Notes: generated from the sequence alone by a model not told the origin. Numbered from the stretch's first letter, positions 46,232-55,772 are shown. The stretch: 64,000 nt of DNA from Hymenobacter cheonanensis (GCF_030581075.1 NZ_JAUQSW010000008.1:62001-126000), one strand, 5' to 3'. Made by a program: numbers and translations.

Positions 46232-47200
46232 ATGGCTGTGGTTCGCCCGATAGTAGTAGTAGCAATGCTGAGCCTGGGGGGGCTAGGGGGCCTGCCCGTG
46301 GCCCGGGCGCAGAAATCGACTACTACGTCGCAGCCCTCGCCGCCCGCCACGCCCGAAGCTGCCGAGCTAGGCCCCCGGCCCAAGCCGAAGGTTAATGCCT
46401 CGCCCGCGCCCGACTCGGTGGCCCTGCGCCAGCACCTGCGCCAGGCTGCCAGCCTGCAAAGCCAGTACAAGGACTCGGAGGCGCTGGCCCAGTACCAGGC
46501 GGCGCTCAAGCTGAATGGCCAGCACTACGAGAGCTTGTGGCGGGCCGCCGTGCTCAGCGTGAGCATCGGCAACCGCTACTCGGATGAAACCCGCAAAAAA
46601 GCGTATTTCGACGCCGCCCACCAGTACGCCGACCGCGCCCTGGCCTTGCAGCCCGAGGGCGGCGAGAGCAACTATGCGATGGCGCTAGCCCTCTTCAGCG
46701 AGGCCGGGTTGATAAGCGCCCGCGACCGCCTGCGGCTGTTCAAACAGCTGCGCTCGCACGTGTTTCTGGCTGCCGAGCGCCGGCCCGACCTGCCCGAGGC
46801 CTGGCAGCTGCTGGGCCGCTGGTACTACCGCGTGGCGCACTACAATGTGCTCGAAAAAACGTTTTCGCGCATTTTCCTGGGCGGTTATCCGCAGGGCGCT
46901 ACGTCGAAGAAGGCGATGGATGCGCTGGAAAAAGCCCGCCAGCTCGACCCCGGCCGCATTCAGTATTGCTACGACCTGGCGCGCATGTATAAGTACCAGG
47001 GCCGCCGCCGCCGCGCCATTGCCGTGCTGCAGGAAGCCATTAAGCTGCCCACCTACACGAGCGAAGACCTGACCATGAACCGCCTGTGCCAGCAGCTACT
47101 GCCACCGCTGCTGCGCGCCGCCGCCCGCCGCGACCGCCTGCACGCCCGCTGGTACGAGCACCTGCCCGCACGCCCCGCCACGAGCGCAAATGACCAATAA
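46232..47200 (+). CDS. Exported TPR protein (322 aa)
   Basis: The signal peptide is MAVVRPIVVVAMLSLGGLGG LPVARAQ. After a Pro/Ser/Thr-rich linker, residues about 70-290 are tetratricopeptide-like helices: QYKDSEALAQYQAALKLNGQ HYES, AAHQYADRALALQPEGGESN, ALEKARQLDPGRIQYCYDLA RMYKYQGRRRRAIAVLQEAI. It should be periplasmic and act as a scaffold for other proteins. The pattern with a long central helical insert resembles the RMD1-like TPR group, but I claim no more than TPR. It follows parC by 36 bp and ends at a perfect-stem terminator. Confidence 0.75.
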   Translation: MAVVRPIVVVAMLSLGGLGGLPVARAQKSTTTSQPSPPATPEAAELGPRPKPKVNASPAPDSVALRQHLRQAASLQSQYKDSEALAQYQAALKLNGQHYESLWRAAVLSVSIGNRYSDETRKKAYFDAAHQYADRALALQPEGGESNYAMALALFSEAGLISARDRLRLFKQLRSHVFLAAERRPDLPEAWQLLGRWYYRVAHYNVLEKTFSRIFLGGYPQGATSKKAMDALEKARQLDPGRIQYCYDLARMYKYQGRRRRAIAVLQEAIKLPTYTSEDLTMNRLCQQLLPPLLRAAARRDRLHARWYEHLPARPATSANDQ

Positions 47201-47241
47201 ACACCACGGCCCGGCTATCATCATAGCCGGGCCGTGGTGTT
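47200..47241. terminator. Bidirectional terminator, perfect 19-bp stem
   Basis: AACACCACGGCCCGGCTAT and its exact reverse complement surround a 4-base loop. It lies between the convergent TPR gene (stop 47200) and carbonic anhydrase gene (stop 47264). The A/T-rich sequence around it is weak, so it may act by its stem strength. Confidence 0.75.
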
Positions 47242-47263
47242 CAAAATCAGCTAGCTAGCCCGC

Positions 47264-48055
47264 TCAGGCGGTGGCTAGCTCCGGGGTCGATTGCTGGCCA
47301 GGGTCGTGCTGCGGACCTTCGTAGCTGCTCGAATCTTCCTCTTTGGTGGGCGGCTCGGGCGCTTGGCCGGCATCGGCCAGCGGCTTCACCTCGGTGCTGT
47401 AAATGTGGGCTAGCCGGCTGATAGTGTTAGCCGCATTCACTTGCAGGTCCTTGAGCACGCCGTCGGCGATGTCATAGACGAGGCCGTGCAGGCGGGGCGG
47501 GTTATCGCCGCGCATGGCATTCTGGATGATGTTGGTTTTGGTCAGGTTTTGCACCTGCTCTATCACGTTGAGTTCCACAAGGCGGCGCAGGCGCTGCTTT
47601 TCGTCGGTGATGCGCAGCAGCTCGGTTTCGTGCAGGCGCACCACGTCGCGGATGTTCACCAGCCAATTGTCAATCAGGCCATATTGCTTGTTGGCCGCCG
47701 CCGCGGCCACGCCGCCGCAGCCGTAGTGGCCCACCACCAGAATGTCCTGCACCCCTAGCACTTCTACGGCGTATTGCAGCACGCTCAGCAGGTTCATGTC
47801 GGCGTGCACCACCATGTTGGCGATGTTGCGGTGCACAAACATCTCGCCTGGCCCCGTGCCCGTGATGCCCGAGGCCGGCACCCGCGAGTCGGAGCAGCCA
47901 ATGAACAGGTAGGTTGGTTTCTGGCCGTCGGCCAGGCGCTTGAAAAACTCGGGGTCTTCGGCGTTTTTGGTCGCCACCCACTGGCGGTTATTGGCCAGAA
48001 TATCGGCGATGCCCGTCGAGGAAGAGGTAGGGCGCGAAAGCGAAGTAGCAGCCAT
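47264..48055 (-). CDS. can: Beta-class carbonic anhydrase (263 aa)
   Basis: Interconverts CO2 and bicarbonate in the cytosol. Zinc-site motifs are complete: CSDSR (Cys54, Asp56, Arg58) with IGCSDSRVPASGI, HRNIAN in GEMFVHRNIANMVV, and GHYGCGGVAAA (His110, Cys113). A C-terminal acidic/Pro-rich tail (EPPTKEEDSSSYEGPQHDPG) of about 35 residues extends past the usual end. It lies 60 bp downstream of a SulP transporter gene on the same strand, a known functional pairing for bicarbonate uptake. The ATG at 48055 gives a short Ser/Thr-rich lead before the conserved GIADILANNRQWV. Confidence 0.92.
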   Translation of the reverse strand: MAATSLSRPTSSSTGIADILANNRQWVATKNAEDPEFFKRLADGQKPTYLFIGCSDSRVPASGITGTGPGEMFVHRNIANMVVHADMNLLSVLQYAVEVLGVQDILVVGHYGCGGVAAAAANKQYGLIDNWLVNIRDVVRLHETELLRITDEKQRLRRLVELNVIEQVQNLTKTNIIQNAMRGDNPPRLHGLVYDIADGVLKDLQVNAANTISRLAHIYSTEVKPLADAGQAPEPPTKEEDSSSYEGPQHDPGQQSTPELATA

Positions 48056-48115
48056 AAAGCAGGGAAGAAGCGGAAAAGATAAGAAAATTACGAAGCGAAA
48101 AACCGATAAGGTGGC

Positions 48116-49759
48116 CTAGTGGCCACCCAGCACCACCGGCCTAATGCCGCGCAGCTCCAGGGCAATGCCCCGCGCCGGCGCCGCCTGCCGAAAAGCCTCG
48201 ATGGCCTCCAGCACATCCTGGTCGATGACATCGGAGCGGGTGCCGTCGAGCACTACGCGGCTGCCGGTGGGCAGCTGCTCAAGGGTGGTTACAATACTGG
48301 CTTTGTTGAGAAAAGATACGTGCTCGGGCAGGCGCAGGTGCAGCAGGTCAGATTCCTCATCGGCCGTTTCGTCGCGCCGCAGGTAGGAGCCGGCCTTAGC
48401 GTTGTCCTTCAGAATGAAGAAGAAGCCTAGCACCAGCCCAATGCTCACGCCCTTAAGTAAATCGGTGAACAGCACCGCCGCAATGGTGATGATAAACGGC
48501 CCAAACTGCGCCCAGCCCAGCCGCCACTGCTGGCGGTAGAGCGCTGGCTTGGTCAGCTTGAAGCCCACCAGCAGCAGCACCGCCGCCAGGGCCGCCAGCG
48601 GTATCATATTCAGGACTTTGCCTAAGAATAACAAGCTCACCAGCAGCAGAATGCCGTGGAGGAAAGCAGCTAGCTTGGTTTGGCCGCCCGCCGCAATATT
48701 GGCCGACGAGCGCACGATAACCGCCGTGAGCGGCAGCCCGCCGAGCAAGCCGCTGAGAATGTTGCCGGCGCCCTGGGCCAGCAGCTCGCGGTTGGTGGGC
48801 GTGTGGCGCTTTTGCGGGTCGAGGTTATCAACGGCTTCAATGCTGAGCAGCGTTTCGAGCGAGGCCACAATGGCAATGGTGAAGGCCACGCCGTAGGTAG
48901 CCGGGCGGCGCAACGCGCTGAAATCGGGAAACGTCATCTCGCTCGTGAGCTGGGCGAGCGACGTTACCACGGGCAGCTTCACCAGGTGCTGCGGGCGCAC
49001 CTGCCAGTCGGGGGCCACGGTGCGCAGCAGGTGGTTGAGGGCCACGGCCGACAGCACCACTACCAGCGCCCCCGGCACCAGCCGCGCCCAGGGCTGCCGG
49101 CGCACCGGCGGGCTGTCCCAGAGCAAGAGCAGCACCAGCGATGATGCGCCAATCAGCACCGAGCCCGGGCTGATATGCCGCAGGGCCGCCCCCAGGGCCG
49201 AGAACGTGTTCAGGCCATTGAACTGCAAAAAGTCCATGTCCTCGAAATAGTCGGTGTCGGCACCCACAAAGTGGGGGAGCTGCTTTAAAATCAGGATAAT
49301 ACCAATGGCCGCCAGCATGCCCCGAATAACGGCCGCCGGAAAGTACAGGGCAATGATACCCGCCCGCGCCACCCCTAGCAACAGCTGAATGCCGCCCGCT
49401 ACCACCGTAGCCGCTAGCACCGCCGGCCACGACCCCAGCGTGGAAATGGCCGACAGCATCACTACCGTGAGGCCGGCCGCCGGCCCGCTCACGCTCACGG
49501 CCGAGCCGCTGAGCACGCTCACCACCAGCCCGCCCACGATGCCCGCCACCATGCCCGCCAGCAGCGGTGCCCCCGACGCCAGCGAAATACCCAGGCACAG
49601 CGGCAGCGCCACCAGAAACACCACTAGCCCCGCCGGCGCATCTTGCCCCAGCGTGCTAAACCGGCTGGGTGGGGGCGGAGTAGCTACTCCGCCCGTGGGC
49701 GCTACCGGCGCACCAGTGCGGCTCGGAATAGAAGTGACCTGAGGCATAGAAGTGGGCAT
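48116..49759 (-). CDS. SulP-family anion transporter with STAS domain (547 aa)
   Basis: Polytopic transporter. The SulP core starts with DAPAGLVVFLVALPLCLGIS LASGAPLLAGMVAGIVGG and has the conserved GSAVSVSGPAAGLTVVMLSA, followed by IAALYFPAAVIRGMLAAIG-type helices and the second repeat DNLDPQKRHTPTNRELLAQG (QG.GNI.SGL.G..P motif: GAGNILSGLLGGLPLTAVIV). Residues about 455-547 are a STAS-like domain (RLPEHVSFLNKASIVTTLEQ LPTGSRVVLDGTRSDVIDQD). With carbonic anhydrase just downstream it is most likely a bicarbonate importer, though sulfate or other anions cannot be excluded. ATGs at 49759 and 49747 are both possible. Confidence 0.88.
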   Translation of the reverse strand: MPTSMPQVTSIPSRTGAPVAPTGGVATPPPPSRFSTLGQDAPAGLVVFLVALPLCLGISLASGAPLLAGMVAGIVGGLVVSVLSGSAVSVSGPAAGLTVVMLSAISTLGSWPAVLAATVVAGGIQLLLGVARAGIIALYFPAAVIRGMLAAIGIILILKQLPHFVGADTDYFEDMDFLQFNGLNTFSALGAALRHISPGSVLIGASSLVLLLLWDSPPVRRQPWARLVPGALVVVLSAVALNHLLRTVAPDWQVRPQHLVKLPVVTSLAQLTSEMTFPDFSALRRPATYGVAFTIAIVASLETLLSIEAVDNLDPQKRHTPTNRELLAQGAGNILSGLLGGLPLTAVIVRSSANIAAGGQTKLAAFLHGILLLVSLLFLGKVLNMIPLAALAAVLLLVGFKLTKPALYRQQWRLGWAQFGPFIITIAAVLFTDLLKGVSIGLVLGFFFILKDNAKAGSYLRRDETADEESDLLHLRLPEHVSFLNKASIVTTLEQLPTGSRVVLDGTRSDVIDQDVLEAIEAFRQAAPARGIALELRGIRPVVLGGH

Positions 49760-49990
49760 AAAAAGCAGTGGCTGACGAGCCGCTAGGGCGGGAATAGGGA
49801 CACAAGAATACGAGGGCGTAATTAAGATGAAGTTAAAGTGAAATTAAAAAGAAATTAAAGTGTATAATGCGCTAGCTACCATTAATTAAAAGCCCGTCAG
49901 GAGCGCCATCTTGTGCCCCCTGACGGGCTAGCGGTATGCCCTGGCCGCTGCGGGGCAATGGCTGCCCCACACCAGTGAAAAGCCGCGCCG
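49760..49990. promoter_or_regulatory. AT-rich intergenic control region between SulP and sensor kinase genes
   Basis: Bases about 49800-49885 are markedly AT-rich (runs of TTAAAG and GAAATTAAA) in otherwise GC-rich DNA and sit directly upstream of the minus-strand SulP gene, so they probably hold its promoter and operator. I do not see an exact TAnnTTTG. The rest is the terminator of the upstream kinase transcript at 49891-49929. Confidence 0.4.
49891..49929 (-). terminator. Hairpin terminator of the two-component operon
   Basis: AGCCCGTCAGG and CCTGACGGGCT form an 11-bp stem with a 17-base loop, followed on the minus strand by TTTTAATTAA. It is 62 bp past the stop codon of the histidine kinase. 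Confidence 0.7.
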
Positions 49991-51400
49991 CTAGGCCAGC
50001 GCCAGCGGCGATGCCGGCCACTCCAGCCACACCTTGGTGCCGTGGCCCAGCTGGCTGTCTACGCGCACCAGGCCGCCGTGCAGGGCCATAATCTGGGCCG
50101 TGAGCGGCAGCCCAATGCCGTGCCCCGGCAGGTTGCGCACCGCCGCCGCCCGAAAAAAGGGCACGAATACCTGCTCCAAATCGGCGGGGCTGAGGCCGGG
50201 GCCGTGGTCTTGCACGCGCAGGCGTAGGTAGCCAGTGCTGGCTAGGCGCAGGCTAGCCAGCACTGGCGCAGCCGCCCCGGCCGAATACTTGCAGGCATTA
50301 TCGAGCACGTTGAGCATGGCGGCCAGCAGCAGGGCCTCGTTGCCCCATACCGCGGGCAGAACCTCATCACTCAGCTCCAAATCGACGCGGCAGGTGGGGT
50401 GGCGGCGCAGTATCTGCTCGTGGGCTTGCAGCAGCAGCTCATCTGGGCGCACCAGGGCCATGGGTACTTGCGAGGGGTCGCCGGAGGCCCTGGCTATTTG
50501 CAGCAGGCCGTTGGTGAGGCTGCTGAGCTGGCGGGCAGCATCGAGGGTGCTTTGCAGGGTGCGGCGGTAATCGGCCGGCGGGCGCTCGGCGGGTAATAGA
50601 GCCACCTCCAACTCGCCGATGAGGGCCGTGAGGGGCGCGCGCAGCTCGTGCGAAGCATCGCGCACAAACGTGCGCTGGCCCACGAAAGCCGACTCCAGCC
50701 GGTCGAGCAGGCGGTTGAAGCGCTGGGCTAGGTGGCCTAGCTCATCGGCCGGACCCTCGGCCTGGGTCAGGCGCCGGCTCAAGTCCGTGGCCGTAATGCC
50801 ATCGACCTCGCCCACCATGCGCCGTAGCGGGCGCAGGGCCTGGTCGGCCAGCAGCCAGCCGCCCACGCTCATCACGGCAGCGGCGGCCAGCAGGCCCAAT
50901 ATCAGCACCTGGCGCAGGCTGGTGAGCTGGCGGCGGCCATCCTCATCCACCGAGGCGGCTACTACTACCAAGGGGCCTAGCCGCGCATCCTGGTAAAGCA
51001 AACCCACCGTTTCGTGGTAGTGGGCCTCGGGCTCAAGCACGGCCTGGCCCAGGCGGCGCACCTCGGCCAGCCACTCGGCCGGAATGGGCTTGGCAGGCGG
51101 TCGCTGCCCCTCGCGAAATACCAGCCGGCCCGTCGCGTCGTACACGCGGCCTTCCTCGGCGGGCAGCGTGCGGTAGAGCTGGCGCAGATACTGCCGGTAC
51201 GAGGCTTGGTGGTTGGCATCGGGGCGGGCCTGGCCGTCGGCGTAGGCGTGGCCCACCACCAGCGCCCGCTTAAACAGGCTTTGGGTGAACTCCTCGCGCC
51301 GGGCCTGCTGCGTAACGAAGTAAATAGCCAGCGCAAACAGCACCAGCGTAATTACCAGAATGGCGCCGAACTGGGCCGCCAGCCGCAGGCGAATGGACAT
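49991..51400 (-). CDS. Sensor histidine kinase (469 aa)
   Basis: A two-helix membrane receptor: TM1 (about 9-29), a periplasmic sensor of about 130 residues without a recognised fold, and TM2 (about 165-185). HAMP follows (QALRPLRRMVGEVDGITATD LSRR). The HisKA box is FVRDASHELRAPLTALIGEL with phospho-acceptor His251. The HATPase has NVLDNACKYS (N box), DHGPGLSP (G1) and PGHGIGLPL (G2). The ATG at 51400 is chosen because it gives a normal cytosolic lead before TM1. It is the second gene after the response regulator, with an 83-bp gap containing the regulator's stop. Confidence 0.9.
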   Translation of the reverse strand: MSIRLRLAAQFGAILVITLVLFALAIYFVTQQARREEFTQSLFKRALVVGHAYADGQARPDANHQASYRQYLRQLYRTLPAEEGRVYDATGRLVFREGQRPPAKPIPAEWLAEVRRLGQAVLEPEAHYHETVGLLYQDARLGPLVVVAASVDEDGRRQLTSLRQVLILGLLAAAAVMSVGGWLLADQALRPLRRMVGEVDGITATDLSRRLTQAEGPADELGHLAQRFNRLLDRLESAFVGQRTFVRDASHELRAPLTALIGELEVALLPAERPPADYRRTLQSTLDAARQLSSLTNGLLQIARASGDPSQVPMALVRPDELLLQAHEQILRRHPTCRVDLELSDEVLPAVWGNEALLLAAMLNVLDNACKYSAGAAAPVLASLRLASTGYLRLRVQDHGPGLSPADLEQVFVPFFRAAAVRNLPGHGIGLPLTAQIMALHGGLVRVDSQLGHGTKVWLEWPASPLALA

Positions 51401-51483
51401 GGATTGGGGAAGGAGGTAAAAAAATGAGGGAGAGACAGGGTGAGCAAGTGATGGACAAGTTGTTATCCTATCACTTCCTGCTA

Positions 51484-52164
51484 TCACCCCGCAATGCGCA
51501 GCGCGTAGCCCATGCCCACCAGGGTATGAATGAGCTTCGGCTCAAACCCCTTGTCTATCTTTTTGCGTAAGAAATTGATATACACGTCGATAACATTCGA
51601 GCCGGTATCAAAGCTCAAATCCCAGACGTGCTCTAGCAGGTCGGCGCGGCTCACCACGCGGTCCTGGTGGCGCAGCAGGTATTCGAGCAGCGCAAACTCG
51701 CGGGCGGTGAGGGTGATGAGTTGGCCGGCGCGCTCCACGCGTTTGGTGGCGGGGTCGAGGCTGAGGTCGGCCAGGCGCAGTACGGCGGCCGGCGCAGGCG
51801 CCTCGGTGCGCCGGCGCACCAGGGCCCGAATGCGGGCCAGCAGCTCGCTGAAGGCAAAAGGCTTAACCAGGTAATCGTCGGCGCCCGCGTCGAGGCCCCG
51901 GATTTTGTCATCCGTTTCGCCCAGGGCCGTGAGCATCAGAATGGGTACGCCGGGGTCGTGGGCGCGCACCTGCCGGCACACCTCCAGCCCGCTGAGGCCG
52001 GGCAGCATCTGGTCCAGAATCAGGCAGTCGTACTGTGTGCTTTGGGCCCGGCGCAGGCCTAGCAGGCCATCGGCGGCCAGGTCCACGGTGTAGTCTTGCT
52101 CGGTAAGGCCCTGGTGCAGAAAGGCGGCCACCGAGGGCTCATCTTCAACGAGGAGAATTTTCAT
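51484..52164 (-). CDS. OmpR-family response regulator (226 aa)
   Basis: Receiver domain (1-120): the acidic pair in LLVEDEPSV (Glu7, Asp8), phospho-acceptor Asp51 in LILDQMLPG, Thr/Ser in LMLTALGETDD and Lys in YLVKPFAFSEL. The winged-helix output domain (about 128-226) reads LSLDPATKRVERAGQLITLT AREFALLEYLLRHQDRVVSR with the OmpR-type HxWD variant LLEHVWDLSFDTGSNVIDVY. It should bind promoter DNA when phosphorylated by the kinase encoded downstream. Its position next to a bicarbonate-type transporter suggests a possible target, though the neighbouring SulP promoter is on the other side of the kinase. Confidence 0.92.
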   Translation of the reverse strand: MKILLVEDEPSVAAFLHQGLTEQDYTVDLAADGLLGLRRAQSTQYDCLILDQMLPGLSGLEVCRQVRAHDPGVPILMLTALGETDDKIRGLDAGADDYLVKPFAFSELLARIRALVRRRTEAPAPAAVLRLADLSLDPATKRVERAGQLITLTAREFALLEYLLRHQDRVVSRADLLEHVWDLSFDTGSNVIDVYINFLRKKIDKGFEPKLIHTLVGMGYALRIAG

Positions 52165-52338
52165 AAGTGCTAAACAAAAGAGTGGACCCGGCTACGATAA
52201 AAAACGAGCTAGCGCCGGCTCTCAACCCGACAGCCCCAGGCTGGCCGCCTGGCAAAAGTCGGCCCCACAATCGGAAATAGGGCTAGCCCCGGCTGGCTCG
52301 CCAAGTTGGCTAGGGCTAGGAGCGCCCAGCCTGGCTGC

Positions 52339-52346
52339 TACTTTTG
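52339..52346 (+). promoter_or_regulatory. Bacteroidota -7 element (TACTTTTG) for the TPR lipoprotein
   Basis: An exact TAnnTTTG, 23 bases before the ATG at 52370. No TTTG is found at the expected -33 position. The rest of the 205-bp gap from the regulator start at 52164 is GC-rich with several CTAG motifs, and I see nothing else in it. Confidence 0.5.
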
Positions 52347-52369
52347 CGGTTCGTTTTCAGCTACAAACT

Positions 52370-53512
52370 ATGTCCCGTTGGCTTTTTTCTGCGTTGGCGC
52401 TGGGGCTGGCAGCCTGCCAGGGCGCCCCGGCTGAGCGCCCCGATACCCTCGTGGACCTGGCCAGCGTGCGCACCGGCCCCCGCGTGCAGGCCGATGAGCT
52501 GGATGGCGCCCTTCGGCAGCAACCCGACAATACTGGCCTGCTGGCCCGCCGCGCTGGCCTGCGCCTGGCCGCCGGCCAGCCCGTGGCCGCCCTGCACGAT
52601 GTAGAAGCCGCCCTGCAAGCTGACGACCAAGATGGCGAGCTTTATTTCTTGCAGGCCCGGGCCCTGCGCGCCCTCAACCGGCTGCCCGAGGCCCTGGCCG
52701 CCGCCCGCCGCGCCGCCGACAACGGGTTTAGCTCGCCCGAACTACCGCTGCTGGAAGGTGAAACTCACCTCGCCGCCCACCAGTACGAAGCGGCCCTGGC
52801 CAGCCTCGACCGCACCCTGCGCCTTGACCCCGACCAGCCCGCCGCGCTCTTCTATAAAGGCCTGGCCTACGCCGCCACGGCCGATACCGCCCAGGCTTTC
52901 GACTACCTGCAGGCGGCCCGCGCCCGCGACCCGCACCAGCCCGAAATTCTGCACCAGCTAGCCTTCCTGCTCAACGCCTACCGCGTGCCCGAGGAGGCCG
53001 CGCACTACGCCAGCCAGGGCCTGCGCCTCGACTCGGCCTCGGGCGCGCTGCACTACGACTACGGCCGCCAGCTAGAGCTGCAAGGCCGCCCCGACAGCGC
53101 GCTGTACTACTACCGCCGCGCCCTGGCCCTCGATACCACCCAGTACCGGGCCGATTATCGGCTGGCGCTGGCGGCCAGCGCTCACGGCCAGCGGCCGGCC
53201 GCGCTTATTCCGCACTTGCAGCGGGCGCTGCGCCGCAACCCGCGCCTGCCCGGCGCCCGCGCCCTGCTGGCCGAGGCCCTGGAAGGCCAGCACCGCTTGC
53301 CCGAGGCGCTGCGCCAATACCGCTTGCTGGTGCTCGAAAGCCCTGGCAATCAGCACTGGACCTATAAAGTTTGGAAAACGAATGAGCTGGTGCAGGCGTC
53401 GCTGCCCGACAGCCTGCGCACGGCCCCGCGCACCTATTACCGCCGGCCGGTGCCCGGGCCCGCCGCCCGCCCCCAGCCCGTAGAGCCGCTGCGCCCCGTG
53501 CCCGTGCGCTAG
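52370..53512 (+). CDS. TPR lipoprotein (380 aa)
   Basis: A lipoprotein signal, MSRWLFSALALGLAAC (lipobox LAAC, Cys16), precedes about nine tetratricopeptide-like repeats: LARRAGLRLAAGQPVAALHD VEAALQADD, YFLQARALRALNRLPEALAA ARRAADNG, HQYEAALASLDRTLRLDPDQ PAALFYKGLAYAATA and further copies to residue 335. The C-terminus is Pro/Arg-rich. It should be a periplasmic or outer-membrane scaffold, with no catalytic motif. It is monocistronic, with its own promoter, and has an unrelated housekeeping operon downstream. The exact family is not named. Confidence 0.78.
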   Translation: MSRWLFSALALGLAACQGAPAERPDTLVDLASVRTGPRVQADELDGALRQQPDNTGLLARRAGLRLAAGQPVAALHDVEAALQADDQDGELYFLQARALRALNRLPEALAAARRAADNGFSSPELPLLEGETHLAAHQYEAALASLDRTLRLDPDQPAALFYKGLAYAATADTAQAFDYLQAARARDPHQPEILHQLAFLLNAYRVPEEAAHYASQGLRLDSASGALHYDYGRQLELQGRPDSALYYYRRALALDTTQYRADYRLALAASAHGQRPAALIPHLQRALRRNPRLPGARALLAEALEGQHRLPEALRQYRLLVLESPGNQHWTYKVWKTNELVQASLPDSLRTAPRTYYRRPVPGPAARPQPVEPLRPVPVR

Positions 53513-53614
53513 GGGCAGCTCCTGGCGGGTTGGCTTTTAGGTCGAGCCAGGGTGCATTGCTGGCGGGCTAGCCGTAACTTGCGCTGCCTTTGCGCCCACC
53601 GCAGGCGATAGTTT

Positions 53615-55552
53615 ATGCTTAACATCACCCTCCCCGACGGCTCCATCCGCCAGGTCGAAGCTGGCTCTACGGGCTACGACCTCGCCGCCAGCATCAGCGA
53701 AGGCCTGGCCCGCAATGCCTTGGCCGTGAAAGTAAACGGCGAAATCCGCGACCTGTACCGTCCCTTCACTGAAGATGCGACCCTCGAAATTCTGACCTGG
53801 AACGACGCCGGTGGCAAGCAGGCCTACTGGCATTCCTCGGCCCACCTCATGGCCGAAGCCCTCGAAGCGCTGTACCCCGGCGTGAAGCTGGCCATCGGCC
53901 CGGCCATCGAAAACGGCTTCTACTACGATGTGGACCTAGGCGAAGGCCGCACCATTTCGAGCGACGACTTCCCGGCCATCGAGAAGAAAATGCTGGAGCT
54001 GGCCAAACACAAAAGCCGGTTCGAGCGCCGCGAAGTGCCCAAGGCCGAGGCGGTGGCCTACTTCACCGAAAAGCAGGACCCTTATAAGCTGGAACTGCTC
54101 GAAAATCTGGAAGATGGTCAGATTACGTTCTACACCCAGGGCAGCTTCACTGACCTTTGCCGCGGGCCGCACATTCCCGACACGGGTACCATCAAAGCGG
54201 CCAAAATCATGAACGTGGCCGGCGCCTACTGGCGCGGCGACGAGAAAAACAAGCAGCTCACCCGCCTCTACGGCATCACCTTCCCCAAGGCCAAGGACCT
54301 CACCGAATACCTCGAAAAGCTGGAAGAAGCCAAGCGCCGCGACCACCGCAAGCTGGGCAAGGAGCTGGAGCTGTTCGCGTTCTCGGAGAAGGTAGGCGCG
54401 GGCCTGCCGCTGTGGCTGCCCAAAGGCACGACCCTGCGCGAGCGCTTAGAGCAATTTCTACGTAAAGCACAGGTAAAGGCTGGCTACCAGCCGGTTGTGA
54501 CGCCGCACATCGGCGCCAAGGAGCTGTACGTGACCAGCGGCCACTACGAGAAGTACGGCGCCGACTCGTTCCAGCCCATTAAGACGCCCAATCCCGGCGA
54601 GGAGTTTTTCCTCAAGCCGATGAACTGCCCCCACCACTGCGAAATCTACCGCACCAAGCCCCGCAGCTACCGCGACCTGCCGGTGCGCCTGGCCGAGTTC
54701 GGCACCGTGTACCGCTACGAGCAGAGCGGCGAGCTGCACGGCCTCACCCGCGTGCGCGGCTTCACGCAAGATGATGCGCACATTTTCTGCCGCCCCGACC
54801 AGGTAAAGGAGGAGTTCCAGAAAGTGATTGACCTCGTGCTCTACGTGTTCAAGGCGTTGGGCTTTAGCGATTTCACGGCCCAGATTTCGTTGCGCGACCC
54901 CGAGAACAAAACCAAGTACATCGGCACCGATGAAAACTGGGCGCTGGCCGAAGCCGCCATCCAGGAGTCGACCGCCGAGAAAGGCCTAGCCACCGTAACC
55001 GAGCTGGGCGAAGCCGCCTTCTACGGCCCCAAGCTCGACTTTATGGTGCGCGACGCGCTAGGCCGCCGCTGGCAGCTGGGCACCATTCAGGTTGACTACA
55101 ACCTGCCCGAGCGCTTCGACCTCGAATACGTGACGCCCGAGAACACCCGCGCCCGCCCGGTGATGATTCACCGCGCGCCGTTCGGCTCTTTAGAGCGTTT
55201 CGTAGCCGTGCTTATCGAGCACACGGCCGGCAATTTTCCGCTCTGGCTCTCGCCCGAGCAGTTTATCGTGCTGCCCATCTCCGATAAGTTTGCCGACTAC
55301 GCCCATGAGGTAAAAGCCAGGCTGGAGGCCGCCGACCTGCGCGGCACCGTCGATGCCCGCGACGAGCGCATCGGCCGTAAAATCCGCGACGCCGAAATTG
55401 CCAAAACGCCTTATCTGCTCATTGTAGGGGAGAAGGAAGCCCAGGATGGCCTAGTGAGCGTGCGCCGCCACGGCGAAGGCGACATCGGTTCGATGCCCAT
55501 CGACAGCTTCATTACGAGCGTCAACAGCCAGATTGCCGAAGCAATGGGCTAG
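53615..55552 (+). CDS. thrS: Threonine--tRNA ligase (645 aa)
   Basis: Charges tRNA-Thr with threonine. The domain order is complete: TGS (1-61, [20 protein letters not shown]), the editing/SAD domain (about 62-225, with [17 protein letters not shown] and the zinc-independent editing residues) and the class II catalytic core (from about 240). The core shows motif 2 [30 protein letters not shown], zinc ligands Cys and His in [10 protein letters not shown] with a later His in [10 protein letters not shown], and motif 3 with [13 protein letters not shown]-terminal anticodon-binding domain ends in MPIDSFI. It heads the conserved thrS-infC-rpmI-rplT cluster. Confidence 0.96.
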   Translation: MLNITLPDGSIRQVEAGSTGYDLAASISEGLARNALAVKVNGEIRDLYRPFTEDATLEILTWNDAGGKQAYWHSSAHLMAEALEALYPGVKLAIGPAIENGFYYDVDLGEGRTISSDDFPAIEKKMLELAKHKSRFERREVPKAEAVAYFTEKQDPYKLELLENLEDGQITFYTQGSFTDLCRGPHIPDTGTIKAAKIMNVAGAYWRGDEKNKQLTRLYGITFPKAKDLTEYLEKLEEAKRRDHRKLGKELELFAFSEKVGAGLPLWLPKGTTLRERLEQFLRKAQVKAGYQPVVTPHIGAKELYVTSGHYEKYGADSFQPIKTPNPGEEFFLKPMNCPHHCEIYRTKPRSYRDLPVRLAEFGTVYRYEQSGELHGLTRVRGFTQDDAHIFCRPDQVKEEFQKVIDLVLYVFKALGFSDFTAQISLRDPENKTKYIGTDENWALAEAAIQESTAEKGLATVTELGEAAFYGPKLDFMVRDALGRRWQLGTIQVDYNLPERFDLEYVTPENTRARPVMIHRAPFGSLERFVAVLIEHTAGNFPLWLSPEQFIVLPISDKFADYAHEVKARLEAADLRGTVDARDERIGRKIRDAEIAKTPYLLIVGEKEAQDGLVSVRRHGEGDIGSMPIDSFITSVNSQIAEAMG

Positions 55553-55560
55553 CCCGGTAG

Positions 55561-55640
55561 TGGTTACTGGTCAAGGAGTAAGGGGAAGAGTTCGGCGCTT
55601 ATTGGCGCGGCTCACCCCGTTAATCCTTGACCAGTAACCA
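55561..55640. repeat. Intergenic hairpin (family D) between thrS and infC
   Basis: The arms of about 30 bp (55561-55590 and 55611-55640) pair with several mismatches in their inner half; the outer 17 bp match exactly (TGGTTACTGGTCAAGGA). The loop is 20 bases. It could attenuate read-through from thrS into infC. Confidence 0.65.
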
Positions 55641-55757
55641 TTAATTTTTGCCGGCGCTTTGATTTGCCAGTAAAAAGTCGGATATTTGCCCCCCGAACGA
55701 ATGGCCGTCAGGCTTACTTGTTCGACGCCTTAAAATTATTCCCCGCCACACTTTAGC

Positions 55758-55764
55758 AGGAGGA
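55758..55764 (+). promoter_or_regulatory. Shine-Dalgarno sequence (AGGAGGA) of infC
   Basis: AGGAGGA ends 9 bases before an ATA codon at 55773. Strong Shine-Dalgarno sequences are rare in this phylum and absent from nearly all other genes here, so this one stands out. It decides the start of infC (see that entry). Confidence 0.7.
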
Positions 55765-55772
55765 CTTTCGCC

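Noticed and set aside
49991..52164. The two-component system controlling the SulP/carbonic anhydrase pair
   Set aside because: Adjacency alone is not evidence; there is a terminator between the units. Recorded as a question, not a claim.
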